A stretch of DNA of 64,000 nt from Penicillus capitatus. Taxonomy: Eukaryota > Chlorophyta. Both the position numbers and the translations under genes were made by a program. Shown piece by piece: positions 12,701 to 25,370 of this stretch (position 1 is its first letter; each line of letters begins with the position of its first letter). The stretch is from the NCBI GenBank assembly GCA_965649825.1, contig OZ287697.1:1364001-1428000 (forward strand), written 5' to 3'. The notes under the pieces were generated by a model. That model was not told the DNA's origin and searched no databases. It saw only the letters and a program-made list of their open reading frames with translations.

Positions 12701-15700
12701 GCATTGGTTTTTGATGAAAATTCTGCACGCGAAAAGGATGGCGGAAGCATCGGCAGCCTAGAAGCCCATAGACTTCAGATCTCAAATTCTCGTTTCAGTC
12801 GCGGTATGGCAAACAACGGCGGCGGCCTAGTCATCCGACATAATACGGGGGCTAGTGTATTTGTCAACTGTTCATTCGAGAGCACCTCAGCTCTGTCAGT
12901 TGGCGGCGCATGTGTTGTGACGAGTTCCGTTGCGAAGTTTGAAAACTGCAGCATGGTGGGAAACAGAGCTGGACGGGTAGGAGGCAGCTTGGCAGTCACC
13001 AATGCAACTGTCGACATTCACAACTGCCACTTCAGTGGTAACAATGGGACACATTCCGGTGGTTTCGTAGGGGCCACGAATAGCGAGATCCGAGGGCGCA
13101 ATGTATCCATGGTGGACGCATCTTCAGAGTACGGAGGCGCAATGTGGTTGTATGACTCTGCGATCCAGCTGGAAGATGCTCACTTCTCAAGGTGTCATGC
13201 AATTACGTCTGGCGGCGCCGTCTTCGGTTCGGAAAACTCCTCTTTTCGGTGCACCAGCTGCGTCTTCGAGGACAACGCTGGGCTGGGCTGGGGAGGTGCA
13301 CTATGCTTCATCGGCGTAATGTCGCACCCCGTCTCTGTCCAGATAGATGGATCCACTTTCGAAAACAACGTAGCCACACATGGAGGTGAGACCGATACCT
13401 GCAGTCCACTGATAACAGAGTCTTGTGATCAGGTGCCATAGCCTTCCTGAGAGACTCCGATCAGGCGAACTGCGCGATCCAAGATGACACCTGTTCTTTC
13501 CTGGTCGTGACAGACTCTGTCTTCTCCGAGAACATGGCAGAGATCGTCGGAGGGGCTATCTTTGTGTCAGACATCGACAGCATTCGAATGAGTTGCTCTG
13601 CCAATGAGAACTGGCAAAGCAGATCAGAATTCTACGACAGAACAGAGCTGGAGGCCTTGGACGTATTGAGATCTGCAGACGACATCTGTCAGTCGTGGAA
13701 GGGCAACCAAGCTGGAGCATACGGGGACGATGTCGGGTCAGCTGGTGCCGGAGTTCGCATCACTGTCATCCCTGACAATCTGCACAACCCCGTAGAGGAA
13801 GTGTCAGGAAACAGGCTAGTCGTCGAAGAACACTCGAGCGGAAAGCCTCTTCCCGCCATTCACATGGAGGTTGTCGATGGATTGAGTCAAGGACCGGCAT
13901 TTGGTCTTGAGAGGCCCATTGTCGAAGCTGTGATGACCTCTCCAGATAATTTCTTCACTGGATCCATCAAGATTGAGATAGAGGAAGGCGTCGGGAACTT
14001 CTCAGGAGCGGTCGGGTTTGGACCAGAGGGCGTCTACGAATGCATCATCGACTTCAGCGAACGACTAATCGAGTCGCTTGTGGTCGAAGTGCACGTCAGG
14101 GGATGTAGGCTCGGTGAAGTGGCCGCTGCCAACGGAACCGTCTGTGAACCTTGCACCTCTGACACATACAACCTTCAGCCAGGCAACGACGGGACAGGAT
14201 GTCATCCTTGCCCCGAAAACGGAGACTGTGCCACTCACGTCATCCTGTCAGCAAAGGGATACTGGCATAAGACTCCTTGTTCCGAGAACATCCAAGAGTG
14301 CATATCTTCAGAAGCGTGCAGTTCAGAAGAGAGGGAAGACAAATTGACTGCAGCAACGAGGAACATCAGCAGCTGCGAATTCGATGAGGAGTTTAAACAG
14401 AACTACACGGAAGCTCAGTGCAGAGAGGTGATCTCTGGGTGCTATGGTGTATTTTGCTTGAGATGTGTCGTCACAGGGACACGAGGGCCCTCTGTGTGGA
14501 TCCTGCAAAGCCTCGTACGGCAAGTCTCACTCTTCATTGTGTGAGGAGTGCTTCTCTGGATTCGGTAACTATGCCTTGATCTTTATGTCGTTCTTGGTGC
14601 TCCTGGCACTCTCGTATATCACAGTGAGAAGCAACACAATCTCAACTCCAACTTCGGGGGGCAATTCTGTCGAATCCATTCGCCAGCTGAGGTCTCTGCC
14701 GAGCAGATCAATCTCGGTCCCTGTTAATGAAGAAATGGTGGAGATGATAGTCACCGGTCGCGTTCCGCCGGAGATTCTGCAACCAGAACTGTATTCAGCA
14801 CAAGTGTCCGAAACGCCATCCGAAGATGCAGACTTGGCCAAGTGGAAGACTGTAGAAATGTTCAAGGTAGAGCAAACCTCCCCTGTCTAAAAGACACTTT
14901 GCTGCATGTAGATCATGGTGAACTTTCTCCAAGTAACGGCAGTCGCCATCGCCATCAACGTCAAGTGGACTCTGATGCTGATAGCTCTGTTCGAAGGCGC
15001 AGGTGAGAAGAGGGTCTTCAGAAGAACGTTTATTCTCCCTTGTTCTTTGCAGAGTTCATCAGTGGAATGACCTCACAGGCGGTGAATAGATCAGCGGATT
15101 GTGTCGTCCCTGACGATGCCTCGGTGGATCGCTCGATCGCCAGCGTCATCATCGACATCTGCCTCCCATTGGGAGCCATCTGTGTGTTCAGCGTGATCTG
15201 GTTAGCCGTCAAGGTCAAGCGAGGAGAGCCATGGACCCATCTGCTGAAGAAGATCATCCTGACGACCATCGCCGTCCTGTACATAAGTTACATATCCCTC
15301 ACCAAGACGTTCGTCGGCATTCTGGACTGCGTGGAGGTTTACGATTCTATCGATTCCGAGTTCGACGTCACGTCAAACTACTGGTCCACAGACACCAAGA
15401 TCGAGTGCTACAAGGGACCCCATGCCTTGTTAGCCTTTTTGTTGGCATGGCCTTTATTGATCCTTTTTTCCTTCGGGTTTCCGTTGATCACTGCCTGCGT
15501 CATCGTTAAGAACGTCGAAGAGGACTACGAGCGTGGATGGATCTACGAGACCTGCGGCTTCTTGTACCGTTCGTACAAGAAGAACTATGTGTTCTGGGAA
15601 TCTGTGATTATGCTTAGAAAGGCTGTTCTGGCAGTGATCGTTGTTTTTTCTTACCCTTTGGGGGCCAATCTGCAACAAGTTCTTGCGGGGCTCCTTTTCA

Positions 15701-16092
15701 CATTTGTTCTCTACCTTCAGATGCTGTGCTGTCCTTACCGCCCCGAGTTTGATAGTTTGAACAAGATGGAGAGTTTGTCTATTCTTGTCTCAGCAATGAC
15801 GTTTGGTTCGAGCATGTTCTTTGGGGACGAACACGTGTCTTCCAACGTTCGTATCGTCATTACTGTCGGTATTGCATTCTTCAACATTGCACTCTTTGTT
15901 TTCTTTTTTGTTGTCTTTGTCATTTATGCAGCCAACTACCTGAGAACTGTTCTTGATGAAGAGGGAGTGCCTTACAAGCCTGATGGTGGTGCGCACCACA
16001 TCCTGTGGGTCTGTTTTTACCATTACCTGGTTGAACGCTTGAGGAAGGCGATTCTCAAACTTCTCTGTGGGGCACGGCCAACACCTGCCTAG
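9712..16092 (+). CDS. P3: Pmp-like beta-helix polytopic membrane protein
   Basis: Complete. Exons 9712-9829, 10132-10450, 10501-13385, 13433-14427, 14477-14866, 14912-15002 and 15053-16092 (TAG). The sum is 5838 nt, giving 1945 residues. Exon 1 is short: MQRSFVLLLCCASCSFYV is a signal peptide. Intron 1 is 302 bp with donor GTACGT. The cap contains SSRTWTIDDDVLDAIDSD and VVLPWPLTLSA. The beta-helix is about 960 residues with many FxxN and GGA[ILV] motifs and N-glycosylation sequons. Exon 4 carries the beta-sandwich-like segment and CEPC and CHPCPENGDC; exon 5 has GPLCGSC and a membrane helix (ALIFMSFLVLLALSYITV). Exon 7 has FSFGFPLITACVIV, GFLYRSYKK, FWESVIMLRKAVLAVIVVF and CCPY. The first intron is the least certain junction, but its phase fits. 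The role is inferred from architecture only. Confidence 0.88.
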
Positions 16093-18145
16093 TAATTGGA
16101 CATCTACGATTTGACATCTGTCCTTTGTGCCGTGACGTACTTAACTGTTGAGCACTTTCTATTTGATTTGAACCTATCCATCAAAACTGCCATGTAAGCG
16201 ATTGTGTGAGAACAGAGGACTCGCAGCCGTTGCCACAACGAGATCTCAATCTCGGTCCGATAGCGATTTCGACGGCTCAGGTGTTGCGTGAGCTTATCAA
16301 CTAGCTCTGATCTATCTCACTCATGTAGGTTACCGGGTGACAGGTTTCAGCTTAGATTGCTGCGATGTTTGACGACATGGTCACTTAAATCAACATCTTT
16401 ATGTGGCTGACGTGTGAGATGCTGACCCAAATACAGAAATCCGTCAAAATGTCTACATACAAAAGACAAAGAGACTTGAGGCATTCCTGAAGAAGATAGT
16501 GTCCGACCTTAGCTAAGAATACTCGCGTTACGTTGCTGGGATCAGTCATGAGGCCTTCCGGAACAGCGAGATCGTCTAGTTGCACCGATCTTTTCGATGG
16601 CGGATTTTGTTTCGATCGCGAACTTTCTCATAAAAGCACACATTTAGGTGCCGATGTCATCCGGGGAGTTATAGACCATGAACTGGTTCTCGAGTTTCTG
16701 TTTGGATAGCTTCCTATTCTTCTTTTTGTTCCTTAGTCCACAAATGAATGTCAGGCAGTGTTTAACAGACTCGAACGCTAGGCACCCTTGACGTTGAAAA
16801 CGTTCTTTTGCGGTTTCACGATTAAAACTTTCAATCGGGATGCCACCAAATCTAAGGCGATTCCGCAAGGAATTGTCCTAGCTGATTGCGAGACGTTTAG
16901 CTTTGTGCAGCTAACTCTGCTTTGAGATGCTAAGTGAAAGCTTTATACTCCGTCTTCTATTGGCGCCTGGCTTCTGTGGAGACAGGACTGTACGAGAGGC
17001 TGATCTCGAATGATATCGGTTTGTGATCTGTGGATGGTATTTCAATTTGATGTGTGCCGGTTACATTCCAGAGGAAAGGTTTTTAGGGTAGTGAGCGATA
17101 CAGCGACCTTTTTTGAGAGTCATTCGAAGACATGTTAAAGAAGAAGCAGGAATACTGAGTTCTCGTTCTCCAACAGACTCAGTCCAGAATGTCATCACAT
17201 TGCGTCGTCGTACGACTCATCTGTCTTTCCCATCATCTCATCGACTTCACGTCTACGAACAGCGACATTGATTCGAGCGGAAAGCACAGTGAGTGACGTG
17301 TCTCGGCCGTCTTCCTTGATTCTAGCGACGTAACGTCTTCTGAAGATGCAGCGTAAACGTCATAAAGCAGACAGATTGTGACAAACTATCTCATGTTTGG
17401 AAAACAATCCGAATCCTTTGTCGCTTGAGCAAGCTACCGGATCGCAGCTCATCTGTGCACTGCTCTCTCGCGACCTGTTTGTTTTCGACAACGCCAGGAA
17501 TTCGCACTCAATAGAGGTCTGAACGGTGAAGATTTCATTCGATCTCTCACTTGAGATGGCCGATCGTCGATCGCTTTTGTCGTCGAATGTCTGCTTCTGT
17601 TCCCTCGATGAAGACAACGGACACATGCGGAGCGATGTAAAGACGAGAGGACGATGTGCTTCGGGATCTGCCACTCTAGGCTCTAGGCGTACACTCTATG
17701 GCCAGGTTCGATACACGTCGTGTGAGCGCGATCACATAATAATGCTAACGTATCAGTGCAGCCAACGGCTGCTTCAACGCTGTTACCAAGATCCAGCTGG
17801 TGAACAGCAATGTTCTAAATTGTACTCCATGGTTGTTCGTTGCATCCGAGCATGTAAGGTTCTGTTCACTTTGAAAAGACATCCAGGGGCCAACGAGGCA
17901 AACAGATGCTCGAAGAGGAATGTTGCATCGTTTCTGGTCCCGAGGGAAGAACAAGGGAGGTAGGCATGCAAGTATCACAGACTATGTCTGACAAATGGTC
18001 GCCGGGTCAGTTGCGTAGCGGCTGGATTGGAATCGTTCCTCGCCTCATTTAGATATGAGTTTCATCTGTCCAGTCTCATTCTGACTACAAAAGCCGTACG
18101 TTTGTTAACGTCTGTTGGAGTTTCCGTTGAGTAATCTTTCAAAAC
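16093..18145. other. Intergenic, P3 to P4
   Basis: About 2.05 kb. From about 17560 onward it is homologous to the region upstream of P7 (from about 44570), so it belongs to the P4/P7 duplicated segment. Short open frames here, such as 17526-17963, are not conserved as protein between the two copies, so I do not call them. Bases 16093-17500 show nothing I can assign. Confidence 0.5.
18081..18095 (+). promoter_or_regulatory. TATA-like element of P4
   Basis: CTGACTACAAAAGCC lies about 60 bp before the P4 ATG and is followed by GTCTGTTGGAGTTTCCGTTG. It aligns with CTGACTATAAAAGCC upstream of P7 and with the P1 element. Confidence 0.55.
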
Positions 18146-21100
18146 ATGCGGCGCCGTTTCCTTGCTTTGTTGCTGACGTGGGCGATGCTCGGCGCAGACG
18201 CGAGCAAATTCGCCTGTCCGAAGTCCCATCTCCGTCGAGGTCTGGCCGCAGAGACGTCCGAAGATGCCTCGGCCGTGCTTTTTTTTGGCGGAGTCTCAGC
18301 CTCGAATCCATCGGAACTTTCAGAAACAACGACATCTGCGCCGGCTCAAGCGACGAATACTGCCTCGTTTTCTACGAGGCACGAAGACGAAGCGGCGGAT
18401 CCGTCTCCTACGTCCCAGATGAGTGTAACTGGAGAAAAGGAACGTCCTTCTGTTGCTGGTCGAGGTCGGAGCCAGGGGCGTTCGCTCAGACAAGATGACC
18501 GCCAAGACGACGAAGCTCCTGAAAGTGAGACTACTTGTGTCTGCGAGAACTCTTTCTTGACGCCTATGTCTTGGTGTTAGCAGACCTTCCTTGTTCGCTC
18601 AGTGCAGAGAGACTCGATTTGCACCTGAACGAAACGACCAGAACATGGCGCATCAACCGTTCGCTTCTGGACGACGTCGAGGGTGATATCCAAGTCATTG
18701 TCAACTGTACGACGCCAGGCGACGTCCTCTCCTTCAGTTCGAAGCACAGAATCCGGCCATCCTCGCGCGTCGTCATACCATGGCCGTTGACGTTGACGGC
18801 CCCGGTGGACAGTTCCGAACTCGAAGAAGGCGTTTTCCCACGTTCCGACGCAAAGGCGAACTTCACCTGTCCGAGCGAAGGAGAGGGCGTGTTTTTGGTG
18901 AGGTGAGATTTGAGTTCTCGAATCTGCAGTTGTCTAATGTCGACCTCACGTTCAGGTCGAGGAGTGTCCGTTTCGCCAATCTGGTCTTCGAGGATTGCTC
19001 GTTTGAATCTGGGAGTTCTGGGTCGATCGTGGAAGTTGAAAACTGTGCTTCCAGTCGCATCAGAGGCACCATTCAGTTCCACCACGTCAGCTTCGGGAAT
19101 AACACTCTTATCGGCGGCTCGGGACTCGCAATGCAATCGCCATCTTGCTTCGAGCTGGAGTTGATCGATTTCGTCATGGAAAGCATCACCTGCGATGGCC
19201 ACTGTGGCGTGATCCTGTCCAGGTGGAATCGACTGAGAGACGTCATCGTTCGACAGAACGAACCAGCTGACGCAGAAAACACCAACACGGCAGTGTTCTA
19301 TGCGCCTCCTGGATCAGAGACGTCAGTTGATCACATGAACAGTTCAGCGAACCGATGCTCGAGTCTCGAAGTCGAGGACGGATCTCTGAATATGACAGAG
19401 ACTGTATTTGTTCTGAATTCGTTCGTAGTTAGCCGGAACGATGCGAGCAGTTCATCCCTGCGCTTGAACTCGGCAACAGCGTCGATGAAGGAGTGCGAGT
19501 TTCGACAGAACTCATCTCCGGCCGGAGGCGCCATCGAAGCATCCAGATCGAACGTCACCTTCACCGACAGCATTTTTGCAGAAAATGTCGCCATAAGGGG
19601 CGGTGTCATGGTGCTTCGCGATGACAACATTGTCTCGATTCAATCCTGCAGATTCCTTTCGAATAGAGTTTCCCAACGTGGTGGTGCAATAGCGGCGACA
19701 GAGTCTCGGTTATTTGTCACCGACTCCTTTCTGGCAAACAACTTGGCGAACATCACCGGCGGCTGTATTTTTCTGGATGACTCAAGTGACCTTACCATGT
19801 CATTCACTGTGATGAACAATAACCAGGCTTCTTATGGTGGTGCTTTTGCGCTTGAAGGAAACGCGTCAGGACGCGTGACGAATTCGTCCTTCCACATGAA
19901 CACTGCATACAACTTTGGCGGAGCCATTCACGTCGATGAATCTCTACTTTCAGTTCAGCAGTGCAACCTCACCGATGGATCTGCAGGATTCGGCGGAGGA
20001 ATCCACTCATCCTCTTCAGATGTCTCTGTCGAGAACGTTTCTGCGTCTGGCCTGTCAGCTGGCGAGTACGGTGGATTCTTGTTTGGTACAGATTCTGAGA
20101 TGCGCATGAAACACTGCGCATTGTCGAACAACGTGGCTGGTTCAGGGGGAGGCGCGCTCCGCTGCGAATCCGATAGCAGATGCACAGACACGGGATCGAA
20201 TTACTCCAGCAACGCAGCCGATTTCGGTGGCGCCGTTTATCTCCAAGAAAACGCATCTGGCAGCATCACCAACTGCCAGTTTGACAAGAACACAGCATCC
20301 AGATCTGGCGGCGCTATGTACATCCAACGCTCTATGCTTTCCGTTAAGAAGTGCACCTTTACGAATGGATCTGCAGATTCTGGAGGAGCAGTCTACTCAC
20401 ACTCTTCAAACATCGCTCTCGAGGATGCTTCGTATTACTCCGACAACGTGGCCAGATTTGGCGGCGCCATCAGTCTTACGGGCAACTCGTTGGGCAACAT
20501 CGCTGACTGTGAGTTTGTCAAGAACACTGCATCCAGATTCGGCGGTGCCGCTTATGTCGAACTCTCCATGCTCTCCGTTCAGAAGTGCCACTTCACCAAT
20601 GGATCAGCGGAACACGGCGGCGGACTCTTTTCAATCTTTTCAAACATCTCTGTGAAGGATGCTTCGCATTACTCCAGCAATGCAGCAAAATCTGGTGGTG
20701 CCGTTTATGTCGAAGGCAGGTCATCGGGCAACATCACCGACTGTCAGTTCGAGAAGAACAATGCATCCACAGATGGCGGCGCTGTATACATCCGAGACTC
20801 CGTGTTGTTGGTTCAGAAGTGTCACTTCACAGATGGATCTGCAGAATTCGGTGGAGCAATCTACTCATCCTCTTCGAACATCTCTATCCGGAAGACTGAA
20901 GCTCTTCGCATGTCTGCCAATAAAAATGGCGGTGCTATTCTTTTCTCGAATTCTGTCTTCAGAATCAGCAACACCCAGATCTCACAGTGCGAGGCAGAGA
21001 CAGATGGAGGTGCCATCATGGGATATAATTCATCAAGGCTGCTTTGCAATGGCTGTACTCTGGTGGGCAACAAAGCAACTCGCGGTGGAGCCATATTCTT

Positions 21101-23909
21101 TCAGTACAGTGACACTCAGTCCATTTCGCTGCAACTGGACAACAGCAATGTCTTTGACAACTCAGCCGAATACGGAGGTATTTGTGATAAGGCCAACAGA
21201 AACGGAGGTTCACCCTGTTGTACTGTCGTAGGAGGGATCCAAATTGTTGCCGAAACGGAGTCCACATTGCAGAAGTGTCTGGTAGGACTGGATGAATGTC
21301 GAGTGGCGGCTATGACGAACACTTCGATGATAGACAACAAAGCACAGTTGGCAGGTGGTGCTGTCTTCATCGACACAGCTGCTGGCTTCCGATTGAACTG
21401 CTCAGCTGAATCGACAGGACGCGAACTAGAATTCTATGCGGAGAAGCGATGGGACTCAATGAAGCGCCTGACATCCACTGAAGAAATCTGCACATCCTGG
21501 GAGAATAACTCAGCTGACAGATACGGACCGGTTGTGGCAACCTCCGTATCCGATGTCCAAAAGGATATCTCCGATAAAGAGACTGGTTTGTCGAGATTGG
21601 TGAATGGGACCAATTACACCGTACACAACCACAGAAGCGGAGAACCGATTCCCATGATCGTTTTAACTGCCGTGGATGAACTCGGACAAAGTCCAGCCGT
21701 CGGAGAGAACAATAAGGACATCGAGGCTATGATGTCCTCACCGGATGGGTTCTTCATTGGAAGGGTTATCGAGCCCCTGGGCGTCGAAGGCGCGAGTCTC
21801 AGTGCCGCCGGCTTCGTGCAGCCTGGTAACTACAGAATTCTGATCATATTCGAGGGAGCAGACCTGGAGAGCTTCGAGATTACTGTGGAGGTGAAACCGT
21901 GTGACATTGGTGAGGTTACTTCAAGAAATGGAACATTGTGCGTCTCGTGCAACGCTGTCTCCTTCAATTTTTATCCAAAAGAGGATCTGGAATGCCATCC
22001 GTGTCCAGCGAACGGAGACTGCAGCAGTCAAGTCATCATGCCAGAAAGAGGGTATTGGCACCGGACTCCCTGCTCAGAGCACATCCAGAGATGTCTCACA
22101 GAAGAAGCGTGTGACAGTGACAGTCGAGAAAACACGTTGGCGGAACTCACACAAGATGTGCAGACGTGTCAATTTGACGATCAGTACCTACAGGACTACA
22201 CAGAGGCGCAGTGCAGAGAGGTGAGCATCGTGCTTAATTGTGGACTGCCTCAAGTGTCGTTGGGTTCTCAGGGGCATGAAGGACCACTTTGTGGATCGTG
22301 TAAGGAATCCTATGGCAAATCTCACTCCCATCTCTGCGAGGAGTGCCGTTCAGATGGCATCAGTGTCGTCCTAGTCGTCCTGTCGTTTCTTGTTCTGTTG
22401 GGGTTGGCCAGCATTACCGTCAGAAGCAACCTTCTCTCAGCCTATTCGTCTCAGCAACAAACACAATGTTCTCAGTTTTCTGCAGCCTCCACCAGCACTC
22501 GAGCAGTTCCAGCTGAGAGAAGAATAGAAATGACAGTCGTGGAGGCGATCACGGAAGGAGGCTCAACTCCGGACATTCCTCAAGAAGCTGATCCTGTTCA
22601 GTCTTCTGAAGACGCAGAGCTCGCAAAATGGAAGGCTGTCGAGCTCTTTAAGGTCACACTTTCTCTGTTGCCTACTGTCTCCATTCGGCCTGACTGTGCT
22701 GTAGATCACAGTGAACTTTCTGCAGGTCACCGCCATAGCGATCGCTGTTGATGCACAGTGGACATTCGCATTGATCGCACTCTTCCGGACTGCAGGTGAA
22801 TAAGAAACAACTAACTCTGTCCATCAGTTCCATGACACGTGGTGTGTTCTGCAGAGTTCGTCAGTGCCATCACATCGGAAGCTGTGAATCGATCCATCGA
22901 CTGCCTTGTCTCGGCAGAAACTTCTCTGCAGCGATCAGTCGTTAGTACACTGGTGGATGCATTGCAGCCGATTGCATGCATCCTTGTCTTTATCGTTTTC
23001 TGGCTGCTGATCAAGATCAGACGCAGCGAGTCGTGGACTTACCTGTTGAGGAAGTGTGTCCTCAGCTCTCTGGTCGTCTTCTACATCAGCTACATGTCTG
23101 CCACCAAGACACTCATCAACATCTTCAACTGCGTCGAAGTCCATGACTCGAAGGTGGCTGGGATCGACGAGACAACGAACTACTGGGCAGTGGACACTGG
23201 CATCGAGTGCTACGAGGGATCGCATGCTGCGTTGGCTTACCTGTTGGCATGGCCATTCCTCGTCATCTTCACTGTTGGGTTTCCACTCTCTGTCGCATTC
23301 CTGGTTGTCAAGAAGGTTACAGGAGACTACAAGGATGGATGGATCTACGAAGTCAGCGGCTTCGTGTATCGATCCTTCAGTAAGAAGTTCATTTTCTGGG
23401 AAACCGTGATCATGATCAGAAAAGCCTTGCTCGTTGTGGTGATCGTTTTCTCTTACGAAGTGGGGTCCATCATCCAGGCTGTTCTGGCCTCCTTCATCCT
23501 GATCATGGCCCTTTACCTTCAGACCAAATGTCGTCCTTACCGCGTGGAGTTTGATTCTCTCAATGATGTGGAGAGTCTGTCCATTACGATTTCGTCTCTG
23601 ACGTTTACCTTCAGCATCTTCTTCGGGGCCGATCACGTCTCGGATGATGTTCGTGTGCTCATCAGTGTTCTCTTGTGCCTTGCGAACGTTTTTTTCTTTC
23701 TTTACCTCCTCAGTCTGACTGCCGTCTTTGCAGCCGAGTACTTCAAAACTGTGCTGGCTGAGGAAGGAATTCGTATCTCGTCGACAGATGACACGTTTCG
23801 AATTCTCACGACGTATTTGATTGATTACCTGTTCATGAATGTGAAGAATGTCGCGATGAGATTGGGTCAACCTGCCAGATCTTATCGCTACCGTCGTCCT
23901 GAAGTTTGA
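18146..23909 (+). CDS. P4: Pmp-like beta-helix polytopic membrane protein
   Basis: Complete. Exons 18146-18524, 18581-18902, 18956-21177, 21232-22220, 22272-22652, 22705-22795 and 22855-23909 (TGA). The sum is 5439 nt, giving 1812 residues. Signal peptide MRRRFLALLLTWAMLG; pro-region ends near GRSLRQDD. Cap: TTRTWRINRSLLDDV and IPWPLTLTA. The beta-helix is about 740 residues with regular coils such as CQFDKNTASRSGGAMYI. Exon 4 contains GQSPAVGENN, SPDGFF, CHPCPANGDC and GYWHRTPC. Exon 5 has GHEGPLCGSC and a helix (VVLVVLSFLVLLGLASITV). Exon 7 has SHAALAYLLAWPFLVIF, FWETVIMIRKALLVVVIVF, KCRPY and LSITISSLTF. Introns 3 and 4 (54 and 51 bp) are multiples of three and stop-free, so the frame stays open across them; they are called introns by homology with P7, where intron 4 cannot be read through. 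Closest paralogue is P7. Confidence 0.9.
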
Positions 23910-25370
23910 AGTGGCTCTGTTATGTTTCACATGTCGATTTGTGAGGGGAGGGCGAAGGAAAGCGATCGTAGTTCTCTCCCTTGATGTTGTCAATGATGAC
24001 GGGGTTCTCAAAAGAACAGCAACTGTCGATAAACATGTGTTTAAAGAGAAGTGTCTGGGTGTTTTGTGAATTGCGCTCTCGAACATCGTCTTCCGATAAC
24101 CGACTGCTTGATGCAGGGTGTATAGGAATAATTCCTCACTCGCAGGAGGGACGCCTTGATTCTGATTCTGACACCTGCAAAACGCAGCAGGTTACAAAAG
24201 AGCATCTCCTTTTCGGATTCTCTGTTTGGAGAGAGGGGATGCCTGTCGACTGCGACGACTTCTGTGTCGTTGCAGACGTTTTTTGGCGCGTGTCTGATGA
24301 AGAGGATAAGAGTGTGGTTTCCAAAGCGCAAAAGTGTAGCGAAGTGTGAGAATGTCTGCGGCGCTGTCGCAACGCTGTATCGTCGTAGATCTCACTCAAG
24401 GACAGGAGTATCGCCTGCTAGTGCATTCTCAGAAGCAGACAACGCGTCGACTACAGACTCACGCGACAGGCTCTTATAAAGTTCTTTCAATCTGAGAAGT
24501 AGACTGTCATGAGACTCGACTCGATCCTTAACAGAGCGCCACCGTTTCCGCTGAGCGTTTCGTTTTTGAAATCACCTAACCCACTATGTGCGTATCAGAA
24601 GCAGCGCTTGCGAATGCGGCGCTATGTTGGTCGCTCTGGATGCAGAAGCCCGTCGACTGATGGTAAAAGGTCCGCTTGTCAGGACACTGCACAGAGCAGC
24701 AGCTTCCTCACGGAAACCGAACTTTGCGAGGCCTTGGTTTCAGACTTTCGTTGGAGATCATACTGTCGCCGACCTCGTCGAGGTCCGAGTGGTGGTGTGA
24801 GCGATCTGATAGTGTTGGAATCGGAAAGCGCTGATGCGACAGCGAAGAGAATACTGTGATGTTCGTATGTAAAGGCCTTTATCTGACTGGTATAGAAACT
24901 AGAATTCTAGAGAGCTTACCTCGCGCTGTCGAAACGCTTGCGACATTCTGTCACGAGTCTATAGCCTGCCACGGTTTAGTTTTTCACGAAGTACGCGCAA
25001 AAGAGCGGAGCGACTCGCAAAGTCCGTCGTGAAAAGACGTGCCTACCGAAGGCACCCAAACAGTCGTGTAAAGAAAAGAAAGCCGCGATGCATTACTCGC
25101 CATTCACACAATGAATTTCTAATCCCAGTAGTGGATATCGTACTTACTGTTAAACGATAAACGCCTTAAGCAAGCTCGTTGTCAGTCAGACTGTCATCGC
25201 GTTGTTGTTATGGTTACTACTGTATGGTCCTAAAGGACTGTGACAGAGGTGACGGGTAGTACTTACCGCATGGTGATAAAATCGAATCCATTCCACAGAG
25301 GCATTGGTTCAAAACGATTGAGATTCTTGAGTGTTTTCAGGCGTGTGCCTTTTCTGAGTGTCACGCCTAC
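23910..25370. other. Intergenic, P4 to P5
   Basis: About 1.46 kb. The first 570 bp match the 3' flank of P7. A TTATAAAG sequence at about 24474 is followed by an open frame of 116 codons at 24509, which lacks a signal peptide and any recognisable motif, so I do not call a gene. A GATAAAAT at about 25275 could be the TATA element of P5. Confidence 0.45.

Larger units (their letters stand above)
17560..24480 (+). repeat. Segmental duplication, copy 1 (contains P4)
   Basis: The 5' flank (from about 17560), the whole of P4 and the 3' flank (to about 24480) align in the same order with the P7 region at about 44570-51530. Examples are GTTTCACATGTCGATTTGTG just after both stop codons, and matching blocks upstream of both TATA elements. 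Boundaries are approximate because they were judged by eye. Confidence 0.7.

Noticed and set aside
17526-17963. 145-codon ORF upstream of P4
   Set aside because: Protein is not conserved in the duplicated copy upstream of P7; composition looks non-coding.
24509-24859. 116-codon ORF downstream of a TATA-like TTATAAAG
   Set aside because: No signal peptide, domain or paralogue; not conserved in the matching P7 flank.
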